This document shows, piece by piece, positions 33,221-40,212 of a DNA stretch of 40,212 nt (position 1 is the stretch's first letter; the number at the start of each line of letters is the position of its first letter). Origin of the DNA: Hyphomicrobiales bacterium. Its GTDB lineage: Bacteria > Pseudomonadota > Alphaproteobacteria > Rhizobiales > Rhizobiaceae. Location: contig JAKDNM010000021.1 in NCBI GenBank assembly GCA_030456445.1, positions 1 through 40,212 on the forward strand, given 5' to 3'. The notes under the pieces are model-generated. The model did not search any database, had not been told where the DNA came from, and saw nothing but the letters and a program-made list of their open reading frames with translations. The position numbers were made by a program, and so were the translations under genes.

Positions 33221-33317
33221 CGGTTTGTTGTGCCCTTCGTCCCGACTGACGACGAAGCGGCCGCCGACCGCGATCCCTCGCAATCAAAGCGGCCGCCCTT
33301 CATGGCAGTCGAGCCTG

Positions 33318-33581
33318 TCAGCTCTTTGTCGGCTGGACCTTGTGGTGCATGACCTTGTGGTGATGATGATGCACCGGATGCTTCACGACGTGATGATGTC
33401 TGGCTGCATGGTGACGGTGATGCTTGACCGCATGACGATGGTGATGGCGATGATGCTTGACTACCTTCTGCGTCGTCGTGATCGTCGTCGTCGCCGCATC
33501 GGCACTGCCTGCGGCAAGTATTGGAGCGGAGAATGCGAGCGCTACGGCGAGGCCGATCGCGGAAAGGAATTTCGTCTTCAT
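33318..33581 (-). CDS. Small His-rich exported protein
   Basis: The 87-residue product has a signal peptide (MKTKFLSAIGLAVALAFSAP, ending near AGSADAA), a Thr-rich stretch (ATTTITTTQKVV) and then a tail in which 21 residues are His, mixed with Lys, Arg and Val (KHHRHHHRHAVKHHRHH, PVHHHHHKVMHHKV). The signal and Thr-rich parts match the Lys-rich protein at 32519, so the two look like paralogues whose tails diverged. The tail could bind Ni, Zn or Cu, or buffer protons in the periplasm. An AGGAAA site precedes the ATG. It is transcribed away from the response-regulator gene. Confidence 0.8.
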   Translation of the reverse strand: MKTKFLSAIGLAVALAFSAPILAAGSADAATTTITTTQKVVKHHRHHHRHAVKHHRHHAARHHHVVKHPVHHHHHKVMHHKVQPTKS

Positions 33582-33653
33582 GGAATGTTTCCTAGCGTGA
33601 ATGACGCTGCATGAGTGCAGCGATCCTGATATGCCGTGCTTCTGTTTCCTCAA

Positions 33654-33680
33654 TTTTTCCGCAATGCAGAGTTTTGTAGC
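33654..33680 (-). promoter_or_regulatory. Shared upstream motif, copy B
   Basis: The second copy of the 27-bp motif lies 73 bases before the start of the His-rich gene, with CATATCA as a possible -10 about 20 bases downstream on the minus strand. The 5' leader also holds a hairpin GCTGCA/TGCAGC (33606-33621). The copy lies in the divergent region shared with the response regulator at 33783. Confidence 0.5.
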
Positions 33681-33782
33681 GGCTGCGCATCGTTTGGGGT
33701 GGGAAATGCTTTCCGGACATCGGTCGCCATTTGAGGCGCTTCCTCGCGGGGCGGCGGGCAATGCCGACACCAGGATTGCCGC

Positions 33783-34499
33783 ATGAAGACCGACGCCCAC
33801 ATCCTTATCGTCGACGACGACCGCGGCACCCGCGATCTCCTGCGCGAGTTCTTCGAGCGGCACGGCCTGCGCGTTTCCGTCGCCCGCGACGGCGAGGAGA
33901 TGCAGTCGATCCTCAAACGCTCCTCGATCGATCTTCTGGTCCTGGACGTCATGCTGCCGGGCAGGAGCGGCCTGGATATCTGCCGCGATATCCGCGCACA
34001 TTCGAAGATGCCCATCATCATGCTGACGGCGGTGACCGAAACGGTCGACCGGGTTGTCGGCCTTGAGATGGGAGCGGATGACTATGTGGCGAAGCCCTTC
34101 GATCCGCGCGAGTTGCTGGCAAGGGTCCGCGCCGTCCTGCGCCGCCCGCCGATGGAGGGGGCTTCGGAACGCTCGGAGCCGCGCACCTACCACTTTGCCG
34201 GATGGACGCTCGACTGCGCCCGGAGGCGGCTGGTCGCGCCGGGCGACGTACGTGTCGAACTGACGACGGCGGAGTTCAATCTGCTTCAGGCGCTCGTCAG
34301 AAGCGCCCAGCGCGTCCTCTCCCGCGAACAGCTCATGGACCTCGCCGGCGGGGACGGCACGGTGAGCTACGACCGCAGCGTCGACATCCTCGTCAGCCGG
34401 CTGCGCCGCAAGATGGAGGACGACCCGCGCGCGCCCAAGCTGATCCTTACCGTACGCGGCGGCGGCTACCAGTTCGTACCGGACACGGTCGCGGAATGA
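33783..34499 (+). CDS. Response regulator, OmpR family
   Basis: The 238-residue product has a complete receiver: acidic pocket Asp11-Asp13 (ILIVDDDRGTRDLLREFFE), phosphoacceptor Asp55 (DLLVLDVMLPGRSGLDICRD), Thr in MPIIMLTAVTETVDRVVG and Lys in ADDYVAKPFDPRELLARVRA. The OmpR winged helix follows (VELTTAEFNLLQALVRSAQR, LSREQLMDLAGGD, SVDILVSRLRRKMEDDPRAP, VRGGGYQFVPD). The wording of the receiver is close to OmpR itself. It overlaps the kinase by four bases and is divergent from the His-rich gene, which probably belongs to its regulon. The signal is unknown. Confidence 0.93.
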   Translation: MKTDAHILIVDDDRGTRDLLREFFERHGLRVSVARDGEEMQSILKRSSIDLLVLDVMLPGRSGLDICRDIRAHSKMPIIMLTAVTETVDRVVGLEMGADDYVAKPFDPRELLARVRAVLRRPPMEGASERSEPRTYHFAGWTLDCARRRLVAPGDVRVELTTAEFNLLQALVRSAQRVLSREQLMDLAGGDGTVSYDRSVDILVSRLRRKMEDDPRAPKLILTVRGGGYQFVPDTVAE

Positions 34500-35920
34500 A
34501 GCGCCTCTTTCCGCAAACGCTACCCGCCTGGATACTCCTCATCCTGATCGCCGGCCTGCTGGTGACGCAAGTCACCACCCTCTATTTCATCGTGGAGCAG
34601 CGGCGCTCCTCCAATAATCTGCTCGAACTCTTCCGGCTGAGCGACCGCGCCTATTCCCTTGTGAAGCTCATGTATTCGGCGACGCCGGACGACCGGGCGC
34701 GGCTGGCCAAGGGGCTGGCCAATCCGAATTATCTTGTGACCGTTTCCGACATGCCGCTCATCAAAAGCGCGATCCCTTCCGACGACGATCTTGCCGAGTT
34801 GGAGGACGTGGTGGTCGGCCGGTTGGCGAAATTCGGTGTGCTCGAAGCGCGTATCTACCGTAAATCGGCGGGGCCGGCCGCCTCCCGGGAAGCCCCCGAC
34901 GTAGCCTCGCCCGATGACGTCGGCGAGATCGAGAAGGAATTCCTCGACCTCGCCAACGATATTTCCCAAAACGACAGGCTGGTCGCCTCCGTCGAATTCA
35001 AGGATGGGCAATGGCTGAACTTCGTCATGCCGCTGACGCCGGTCGGGCCTCTTGTCTCCGAGGAAAATCTGCCGCTGCTCGGCGCTATCGCGGCGCTGGT
35101 CGTCATCATGACGATCTGGGCGCTGCGCCGGCTGACCGCGCCCTACCGAACACTCGAAAGTGCCGTTCGCCGCATAGGCGCGGACCTTAAAAGCCCGCCT
35201 CTGCCGGAGCGCGGCAGCCGCGAATACCGCTCCGCCGCGCATGCGGTGAACACGATGCAGGCGCAGCTTCGCGAATATGTGGAGGACCGCGAGCAGCTTG
35301 CCGCCGCGCTTGCCCACGATCTGCGCACGCCGCTCACGCGCATGAAGCTGAGGCTCGAATTGCTGAAGGACGCCGGCAAGCGCAAGGCGCTGATGAACGA
35401 TCTCGCAGACATCGAGGCGATCGCCCGCTCGGTGGTCGATTTTGCCACCCATGAGGTAAAGGACGAGGCGCCCGAGCGCATCGACTTCTGGTCACTCGTC
35501 GATTCCATCGTGGACGCCTATCCGCAAGTGCGTTTCGCCGACGGCAGCGCCATCGCGCGCGGGCTGATCTGCGTCGGGCGTCCGGTGGCGCTGCGCCGCT
35601 GCGTCACCAACCTCGTGGACAACGCCGTCACCTATGGCGAGAGGGCGCTGATCAGCCTGTCGGGCGACGGAAAATTGATATTGCTCGCGATCGAGGACGA
35701 GGGGCCGGGCATACCGGAGGAGCGGCTGGAACAGGTCTTCCGCCCTTTCACGCGTGTCGAGGGTTCGCGCAACCGGCAGACGGGCGGCTTCGGCCTCGGT
35801 CTCACCATCGCCCGCACCATCGCCCGCAGCCTCGGAGGCGACGTCACGCTGGAGAACCGCCAGGGTGGCGGACTCCGGACGGAACTGAGAATCCCGCGCG
35901 CCGAAAGCGCCGCCTCATAG
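34496..35920 (+). CDS. Sensor histidine kinase (EnvZ/RstB-like)
   Basis: The 474-residue partner of the regulator has a first membrane helix (about 10-33), a periplasmic sensor of roughly 155 residues with no recognised fold, a second helix (LGAIAALVVIMTIWAL, about 195-210), a HAMP region, and the phosphoacceptor His274 in LAAALAHDLRTPLTRMKLRL. The ATPase domain shows the N box (CVTNLVDNAVTYGE), G1 (AIEDEGPGIPEE), F box (VFRPF) and G2 (GGFGLGLTIARTIARSLGG). The ATG at 34496 lies within the regulator stop. A larger frame from 34202 runs back through the regulator and is not real. Confidence 0.93.
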   Translation: MKRLFPQTLPAWILLILIAGLLVTQVTTLYFIVEQRRSSNNLLELFRLSDRAYSLVKLMYSATPDDRARLAKGLANPNYLVTVSDMPLIKSAIPSDDDLAELEDVVVGRLAKFGVLEARIYRKSAGPAASREAPDVASPDDVGEIEKEFLDLANDISQNDRLVASVEFKDGQWLNFVMPLTPVGPLVSEENLPLLGAIAALVVIMTIWALRRLTAPYRTLESAVRRIGADLKSPPLPERGSREYRSAAHAVNTMQAQLREYVEDREQLAAALAHDLRTPLTRMKLRLELLKDAGKRKALMNDLADIEAIARSVVDFATHEVKDEAPERIDFWSLVDSIVDAYPQVRFADGSAIARGLICVGRPVALRRCVTNLVDNAVTYGERALISLSGDGKLILLAIEDEGPGIPEERLEQVFRPFTRVEGSRNRQTGGFGLGLTIARTIARSLGGDVTLENRQGGGLRTELRIPRAESAAS

Positions 35921-35945
35921 CGCCGACACGATTTCGTGCCTCGGC

Positions 35946-36155
35946 CTAATTTCCGTCCTTGTTTCGCTGGCTGCGGCCCCGCAGCCAAAAGACGATGAAG
36001 AACGCCGCAACGAAAAGCACCGCGATGCCGACCGCCACGACGGTCGAATAATTGCCGACCGCACGCATCAGCGGCGGCATGACGAACCATCCGCCCCCGA
36101 AGAAGATCAGGATAAGCGCGGCGGCGATGGCCGAATTGCGGTTGGCCCGATCCAT
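35946..36155 (-). CDS. Small two-helix membrane protein
   Basis: The 69-residue product has two hydrophobic segments (AIAAALILIFFGGGWFVMPP and VVAVGIAVLFVAAFFIVFWL) and a basic tail (RGRSQRNKDGN). Its ATG overlaps the stop of the dehydrogenase gene by four bases (ATGA), so the two are translationally coupled. No family is recognised. A larger frame spanning to 37031 in this phase is a shadow of the dehydrogenase. Confidence 0.72.
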   Translation of the reverse strand: MDRANRNSAIAAALILIFFGGGWFVMPPLMRAVGNYSTVVAVGIAVLFVAAFFIVFWLRGRSQRNKDGN

Positions 36156-36913
36156 CAGATGATCCATCCGCCGTCGATCGGAATGGCGGTTCCGGTCGTG
36201 AAGGCCGCTTCGTCCGAGGCAAGGTAAGTCGCCAGCGCCGCGATCTCGGCCGGCTCGCCGACGCGCCCCATGGGCTGGCGGCCGACGAACATATCGAGCG
36301 CCTTCTCTTTGCCGCCCATCGACTTGCCGAGTTCCTCGACGCGCCCTTCCCATGACGGTGAGCGGACGGTGCCGGGGCAAATGGCGTTGCAGCGTATGCC
36401 CTTCGAGACGAAATCTACCGCGACCGCCTTGGTCAGCCCGATGACGGCGGCCTTGGTCGCGCCATAGGCGTAGCGGTTGGGCGCGCCCTTGAGCGACGAG
36501 GCGCCCGACGACAGATTGACGATGGAACCGGACTTGCCGGTTTCCGCCGCCCGCTTCAGCATGCCGGGCAGGAAGGCGTGGATCGTGCGGTGCATGGAGG
36601 TGACGTTGAGGTCGAAGGAAAAATCCCAGGCCTTCTCGTCGCATTCGAGCACCGTGCCGTGATGCACATAGCCGGCGACGTTCACCAGGATATCGATCTC
36701 GCCGATCTTGGCCGCATAGGCGTCCACGGCGCGCGTCGAAAGCACGTTCAGCCGCGCCTTCTTCGCGCGGGCAAGACCGTCGAGCTTGGAGCGGTCCACG
36801 TCGGAGGCGTAAACGGTCGCGCCTTCCGCCACGAACATCTCGGCGACCGCGCGCCCGATCCCCTGCCCCGCGGCGGTCACCACCGCGATCTTGCCTTTCA
36901 GCCTGCCTGCCAT
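36155..36913 (-). CDS. Short-chain dehydrogenase, BDH2/DHRS6-like
   Basis: The 252-residue NAD(P)-dependent oxidoreductase has the classical SDR layout: cofactor loop TAAGQGIG (13-20), NVAG (78-81), Ser135/136 and Tyr150-x3-Lys154 (YAYGATKAAVIGLTK), and the ending FTTGTAIPIDGGWII. Several stretches (AGYVHHGTVLECDEKAWDFS, FLPGMLK, GIRCNAICPGTVRSPSWEGR) resemble the human (R)-3-hydroxybutyrate dehydrogenase type 2 family; sugar-acid dehydrogenases of rhizobia also look like this. The ATG at 36913 has GAGGCAGGA directly before it; the longer frame to 37270 overlaps the CDF gene and is unlikely. Confidence 0.9.
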   Translation of the reverse strand: MAGRLKGKIAVVTAAGQGIGRAVAEMFVAEGATVYASDVDRSKLDGLARAKKARLNVLSTRAVDAYAAKIGEIDILVNVAGYVHHGTVLECDEKAWDFSFDLNVTSMHRTIHAFLPGMLKRAAETGKSGSIVNLSSGASSLKGAPNRYAYGATKAAVIGLTKAVAVDFVSKGIRCNAICPGTVRSPSWEGRVEELGKSMGGKEKALDMFVGRQPMGRVGEPAEIAALATYLASDEAAFTTGTAIPIDGGWII

Positions 36914-36933
36914 TCCTGCCTCGCCTCGATGTC

Positions 36934-37929
36934 CTAATGCAGATATTTGACTTGGGCCGCCTCGTGCTGGTGAACCGAAAGGTCGGTGCACTCGCCGAAT
37001 TCGGTCTCGATGGTGGCATGGCCGATGCCATGCTTCTCGGCGAGCCTGCGCTTCATGGCCACCACGATCCCGTGCGCGTCCGCTCCCTCTTTCAGGCAGG
37101 CGTGCAGCGTGGCGACGTTGCGGCTGCCGTCCAGCGACCAGACATGAACATGGTGGATTTCGCGCACTTCCGGGAAATGCGCCGTCATGTCGGCAACGAG
37201 ACCGTCGCGATCCGTGCTGTCGGGCGTCCCCTCCAGAAGCACGTGACCGGCATCTCTCACGAGCGACCACGCGGTCGACAGGATAAGCACGGCGACGAAG
37301 ACCGAAAGGATCGGGTCGATCGGCATCCAGCCGGTCGCCATGATGACCAGCGCCGCCACGATCGCCGCGGCCGATCCAAGTAGATCGCCCAGCACATGCA
37401 GGATCGCCCCGCGCATGTTGAGGCTGCCATGGTCGCCGCCGCGCAGGATGAGGAAAGCCGCGATGTTGACGGCAAAGCCTGCGGCCGCGACGACGAGCAT
37501 GGCGCCGCCCATCACCGGCGGTGGCGCCATCAGGCGGCCGACAGCCTCGTAGACGATCCAGCCGGCGATGCCAAAAATGGCAAGGCCGTTCGTGTAGGCG
37601 ACCAGCGTCTTGACGCGGTCGAAGCCGTAGGTCAGCCGCTGCGTCGCCGGCCGCCCGGCCAGATGGAACGCATACCAGGAAAGCCCGAGCGATACGGCAT
37701 CGGTCAGCATGTGGCCGGCATCGGCGATGAGCGCCAGCGATCCGGTGAGAAGACCGCCCGCCACCTCCACGACCATGAAGGAAAGCGTCAGGCCGCAGAC
37801 GATGAGCACCCGCGTCTTGTCGCCGCCGCCATGCAGGTGCAGCCCGCCATGGCTGTGGCCGGCATGATCGTGGCCGCCTTGACCGTGATCGTCATGCGCA
37901 TGGCCTGAATGTGCGTGATCGTGGCCCAT
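36934..37929 (-). CDS. Cation diffusion facilitator (Zn/Co/Ni efflux), CzcD/ZitB-like
   Basis: This inner-membrane antiporter exports divalent metal ions. The 331-residue product has a His-rich N-terminus (GHDHAHSGHAHDDHGQGGH), six membrane helices, the paired metal-site motifs ADAGHMLTDAVSL and LHVLGDLLGSAAA (HxxxD twice), and a C-terminal cytoplasmic domain (FPEVREIHHVHVWSLDGSRN, HGIGHATIETEFGEC). Two His in the HxxxD motifs favour zinc or cobalt. It lies 20 bases upstream of the dehydrogenase gene, so they may be one operon. The N-terminal His stretch resembles that of NicO at 26902. Confidence 0.93.
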   Translation of the reverse strand: MGHDHAHSGHAHDDHGQGGHDHAGHSHGGLHLHGGGDKTRVLIVCGLTLSFMVVEVAGGLLTGSLALIADAGHMLTDAVSLGLSWYAFHLAGRPATQRLTYGFDRVKTLVAYTNGLAIFGIAGWIVYEAVGRLMAPPPVMGGAMLVVAAAGFAVNIAAFLILRGGDHGSLNMRGAILHVLGDLLGSAAAIVAALVIMATGWMPIDPILSVFVAVLILSTAWSLVRDAGHVLLEGTPDSTDRDGLVADMTAHFPEVREIHHVHVWSLDGSRNVATLHACLKEGADAHGIVVAMKRRLAEKHGIGHATIETEFGECTDLSVHQHEAAQVKYLH

Positions 37930-37938
37930 CTTGACGGT

Positions 37939-38625
37939 CTATCTCGCGATATCGGCCCTGATTTCCTCGAGCCGGCGTTTCTGGCGCCCTTCACTATCGA
38001 AATTGGAAGGATCGAGCCAGCCTTCAAATACCTTTCTGTTCAGTGGCCATTCGCTATCGACCATCGAAAACCATGCGGTATCCCGGTTTTTGCCCTTTAC
38101 GATGAGGTGCTGGCGAAAAACGCCTTCAAACGTGAAGCCGAAACGCTCGGCGGCGCGCTCGGAGGGCGCGTTGTCGTGGTCGCATTTCCATTCGAAACGC
38201 CGGTAGCCCAGATCGTCGAAGGCGCGGCGGGCAAAAAGATAGAGCGCTTCGGTGGACATGGGCGTGCGCGAGATCAGCGGCCCCCAATAAACGTTGCCGA
38301 TCTCGATGCCCCCGTTTTTCTGGTCGATGCGCATGAAGGTCTGGCGGCCGCACGCCTTGCCGGTCTTCCTGTCGACGACGGCGAAGTACAGGGGGTCCGC
38401 GCTCGCTTCCGCCCCGGCGAGCCAGGCGTCGTATTCCTCCCGCGTCTTCGGCGGGGAGTCGGGAAGCCATGTAAAGCGCCGGTCCGCATCGCTGACGGTG
38501 GAAGCCGCGTAGAGATCGTCGCCATGGCGGGCGGCATCGAGCGGCTCCAACCGTACGAAACGGCCTTCCATGGTTTCGCGCGCAGGCCGGGCACGCGGCA
38601 CGAAATTCTTCAGGTCGGCGGTCAT
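37939..38625 (-). CDS. GNAT-family N-acetyltransferase (RimJ/RimL type)
   Basis: The 228-residue product from the ATG at 38625 has the RimL-type domain: RFVRLEPLDAARHGDDLYAA, EYDAWLAGAEASADPLYFAV, GIEIGNVYWGPLISRTPMST, EALYLFARRAFDDLGYRRFE, SERAAERFGFTFEGVFRQH. The ending DTAWFSMVDSEWP is the usual one for this group. AAGGACTTGATCGG precedes the start. The frame continues to 38904 but the extra part is antisense to the aminotransferase. It is ten bases upstream of the CDF gene on the same strand; the substrate is unknown. Confidence 0.88.
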   Translation of the reverse strand: MTADLKNFVPRARPARETMEGRFVRLEPLDAARHGDDLYAASTVSDADRRFTWLPDSPPKTREEYDAWLAGAEASADPLYFAVVDRKTGKACGRQTFMRIDQKNGGIEIGNVYWGPLISRTPMSTEALYLFARRAFDDLGYRRFEWKCDHDNAPSERAAERFGFTFEGVFRQHLIVKGKNRDTAWFSMVDSEWPLNRKVFEGWLDPSNFDSEGRQKRRLEEIRADIAR

Positions 38626-38718
38626 CCGATCAAGTCCTTCCCGGTGCATTCCATTTGACAAGACCGAAGAAGGTTCACAAAAACGCTTTGAATTCAACTG
38701 GACCAGATCGGCCTTCAA

Positions 38719-39921
38719 ATGCTCCACACCGTTCCCGCCTTCGACCGTATCGGCGAGGAAAACGCCTTCGCCGTTCTCGCACGCGCCACCGCGCTTTCCG
38801 AGAAAGGCCGCGATGTCATCAATCTCGGCATCGGCCAGCCGGACTTCCGCACGCCCGCGCACATCGTGGAAGCGGCGATCAAGGCGCTGCGCGACGGCCA
38901 TCACGGCTATACGCCGGCGACAGGCCTGCTCGCCTGCCGCGAGGCGGTGGCGCGGCGGACGCGGGCGATGACCGGCGTCGAGGTCTCGCCCGAAAACGTC
39001 ATGATCCTGCCCGGCGGCAAGCCGACCATGTATGCCACGATCGTCATGTTCGGGGAGCCCGGCGCGGAGATCCTCTACCCCGATCCCGGCTTCCCGATCT
39101 ACCGCTCCATGATCGAGTTCACCGGCGCAAAGCCGGTCCCGATCCCGATCCGCGAGGAGAACGGCTTCGCCTTCTCGGCTGAGGAGACGCTGGCACTCAT
39201 CACGCCCAAGACACGGCTCATCATCTTGAATTCACCGGCGAACCCGACCGGCGGCGTTACTCCGCGCGCGGAGGTGGAGAAGCTGGTGAAGGGGCTGGAG
39301 GCGCACCCCGACATCGCCATACTCTCCGACGAGATTTACGACGCCATGACCTATGACGGCGAGAAAGCCACCTCGCTGCTCGCCTTTCCCGAAATCCGCG
39401 ACCGGCTGGTCGTGCTGAACGGCTGGTCGAAGACCTGGGCGATGACCGGCTGGCGCATGGGCTGGTCGATCTGGCCGGACGGACTCTATGACAATATCCG
39501 CAAGCTGGCGGTCAATTGCTGGTCCTGCGTCAACGCGCCCAGCCAATATGCCGGCATCGCCGCAATCGACGGGCCGCAGGACGAGGTGGAGAAAATGATG
39601 CGCGCCTTCGACCGGCGCCGGCAGGTCGTGGTCGAGGGGCTGAACGGCCTGCCCGGTGTGACCTGCATCACGCCGAAAGGTGCGTTCTACGCCTTTCCGA
39701 ACGTCTCGGCGACCGGCTGGAAAGCGAAGAAACTCGCCTCGTCGCTGCTCGAAGAGGCCGGCGTCGCGCTTATCGGCGGACCGGATTTCGGCGTGCTCGG
39801 CGAGGGCTATCTGCGCCTCTCCTACGCTAATTCGGAGGAGAACATCCTGAGGGCCATCGAGCGCATGGGCGCATTCCTGTCCGAACAGAAACCGGCGGCG
39901 GCCGCCGCCGGCGCTCTATAG
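38719..39921 (+). CDS. Class I/II pyridoxal-phosphate aminotransferase
   Basis: The 400-residue cytoplasmic enzyme has fold type I motifs: INLGIGQPDFRTPAHIVEAA, HHGYTPATGLLACREAVARR, LNSPANPTGGVTPRAEVEKL, AILSDEIYDAMTYDGEK and the PLP Lys238 in NGWSKTWAMTGWRMGW. The C-terminus LIGGPDFGVLGEGYLRLSYA is typical of the AspC/AatA-like subgroup that acts on aspartate or aromatic amino acids. No clear ribosome site is seen before the ATG at 38719. The final bases overlap the convergent acetyltransferase by six. Confidence 0.92.
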   Translation: MLHTVPAFDRIGEENAFAVLARATALSEKGRDVINLGIGQPDFRTPAHIVEAAIKALRDGHHGYTPATGLLACREAVARRTRAMTGVEVSPENVMILPGGKPTMYATIVMFGEPGAEILYPDPGFPIYRSMIEFTGAKPVPIPIREENGFAFSAEETLALITPKTRLIILNSPANPTGGVTPRAEVEKLVKGLEAHPDIAILSDEIYDAMTYDGEKATSLLAFPEIRDRLVVLNGWSKTWAMTGWRMGWSIWPDGLYDNIRKLAVNCWSCVNAPSQYAGIAAIDGPQDEVEKMMRAFDRRRQVVVEGLNGLPGVTCITPKGAFYAFPNVSATGWKAKKLASSLLEEAGVALIGGPDFGVLGEGYLRLSYANSEENILRAIERMGAFLSEQKPAAAAAGAL

Positions 39922-40212
39922 CGGCTTCTCGAAGAAGTGGTGGGCGTAGGGATTGTCGTTGTAGCGGCCGATCTCGTGGTAGCCGAGCTTGCGGTAGAGC
40001 GCCTGCGCCTCGGTGAGCGACCTGTTGGTGTCGAGCCGCAATCTGGTGAAACCCTGCTCCTTTGCAAGTTCCTCCAGCCGCTGCATGATGCGGCCGGCGA
40101 TACCTATGCCGCGCGCCGACGACGCCGTCCAGACACGCTTGATCTCGCCGGTCTCAGGATCGAGCGTCTTCAGCCCGCCGCAGCCGACCGGCTCGCCGTC
40201 GAGCCGCGCCAC
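39916..40212 (-). CDS. GNAT-family N-acetyltransferase (5' end outside window)
   Basis: The visible C-terminal 98 residues contain the GNAT core: GCGGLKTLDPETGEIKRVWT, SSARGIGIAGRIMQRLEELA (acetyl-CoA loop), FTRLRLDTNRSLTEAQALYR and LGYHEIGRYNDNPYAHHFF. The frame runs off the end of the window and the first visible codon (GTG) is probably internal, since a GNAT domain needs about 50 more residues. It ends in the last codons of the aminotransferase gene, in the opposite direction. Confidence 0.85.
   Translation of the reverse strand: MARLDGEPVGCGGLKTLDPETGEIKRVWTASSARGIGIAGRIMQRLEELAKEQGFTRLRLDTNRSLTEAQALYRKLGYHEIGRYNDNPYAHHFFEKPL

Noticed and set aside
32768-33283. Longer version (254 residues) of the Lys-rich protein gene
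   Set aside because: The extra part overlaps the two-Cys gene out of frame; a signal peptide and ribosome site mark the start at 32767.
33582-34193. Longer version (291 residues) of the His-rich protein gene
   Set aside because: The extension is antisense to the response regulator; a signal peptide and ribosome site mark the start at 33581.
36914-37270. N-terminal extension of the dehydrogenase
   Set aside because: The extra residues are an out-of-frame reading of the CDF gene; a good ribosome site and a normal SDR start exist at 36913.

Overview
The window is GC-rich, tightly packed DNA from an alphaproteobacterium of the Hyphomicrobiales (rhizobial) type, most like Mesorhizobium and other Phyllobacteriaceae. 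The evidence is the gene content: MotC, MotE, FlaF, FlbT, a Rem/FtcR-type regulator, a short FlgD, an FlgJ without a muramidase domain, and no FliD/FliS. This is gene-family recognition, not a database match.

Bases 1-26,891 are one uninterrupted flagellar cluster, all on the + strand. First come rod, ring and export genes (a conserved membrane protein, flgB-flgC-fliE-flgG-flgA-flgI-motE-flgH-fliL-fliP). Then come one flagellin gene (flaA) with a strong terminator, and fliF with a FliH-like gene, motB, motC, fliK and a lytic transglycosylase. Next are the regulator rem, the hook and filament-junction genes flgE-flgK-flgL with the flagellin regulators flaF and flbT, and flgD-fliQ-flhA-fliR. The cluster ends with FliJ-like, flgJ, FlgN-like and one unknown membrane-anchored gene. 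Most neighbours overlap by 1-4 bases or nearly touch, so they are probably co-translated. The genes usually found just upstream in rhizobia (fliI, flgF, motA, fliM, fliN, fliG, flhB) are not in view. Five likely operon heads (flgB, fliF, rem, flgE, flhA) share an AAG-N10-TAG/TAC promoter-like element. A CtrA-type TTAA-N7-TTAA box lies upstream of rem. A tandem pair of palindromic repeats fills the motB-motC gap exactly, ending motB and starting motC.

Bases 26,902-40,212 hold mixed housekeeping and stress genes: a NicO-type Ni/Co exporter with a DUF1007 periplasmic partner; a LysR regulator with its probable operator; an ornithine/lysine decarboxylase behind a roughly 440-nt structured leader where the alphaproteobacterial speF RNA element is expected; a GNAT acetyltransferase; and an SCP2-domain protein. 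Next is a possible small stress module: three tiny exported proteins (one Lys-rich and Asr-like, one extremely His-rich, one with two cysteines) beside an OmpR/EnvZ-type two-component system. The two promoters of the small-protein genes carry a near-identical 27-bp motif. The window ends with a BDH2-like dehydrogenase plus a small membrane protein, a CDF zinc/cobalt exporter, two more GNAT acetyltransferases (one cut by the window end) and a class I aminotransferase.

The best candidates for something undescribed are the palindromic pair at motB/motC, the two-component plus small basic exported protein module at 32.5-35.9 kb, and the shared flagellar promoter element. I saw no rRNA, tRNA, CRISPR array, transposase or phage gene.
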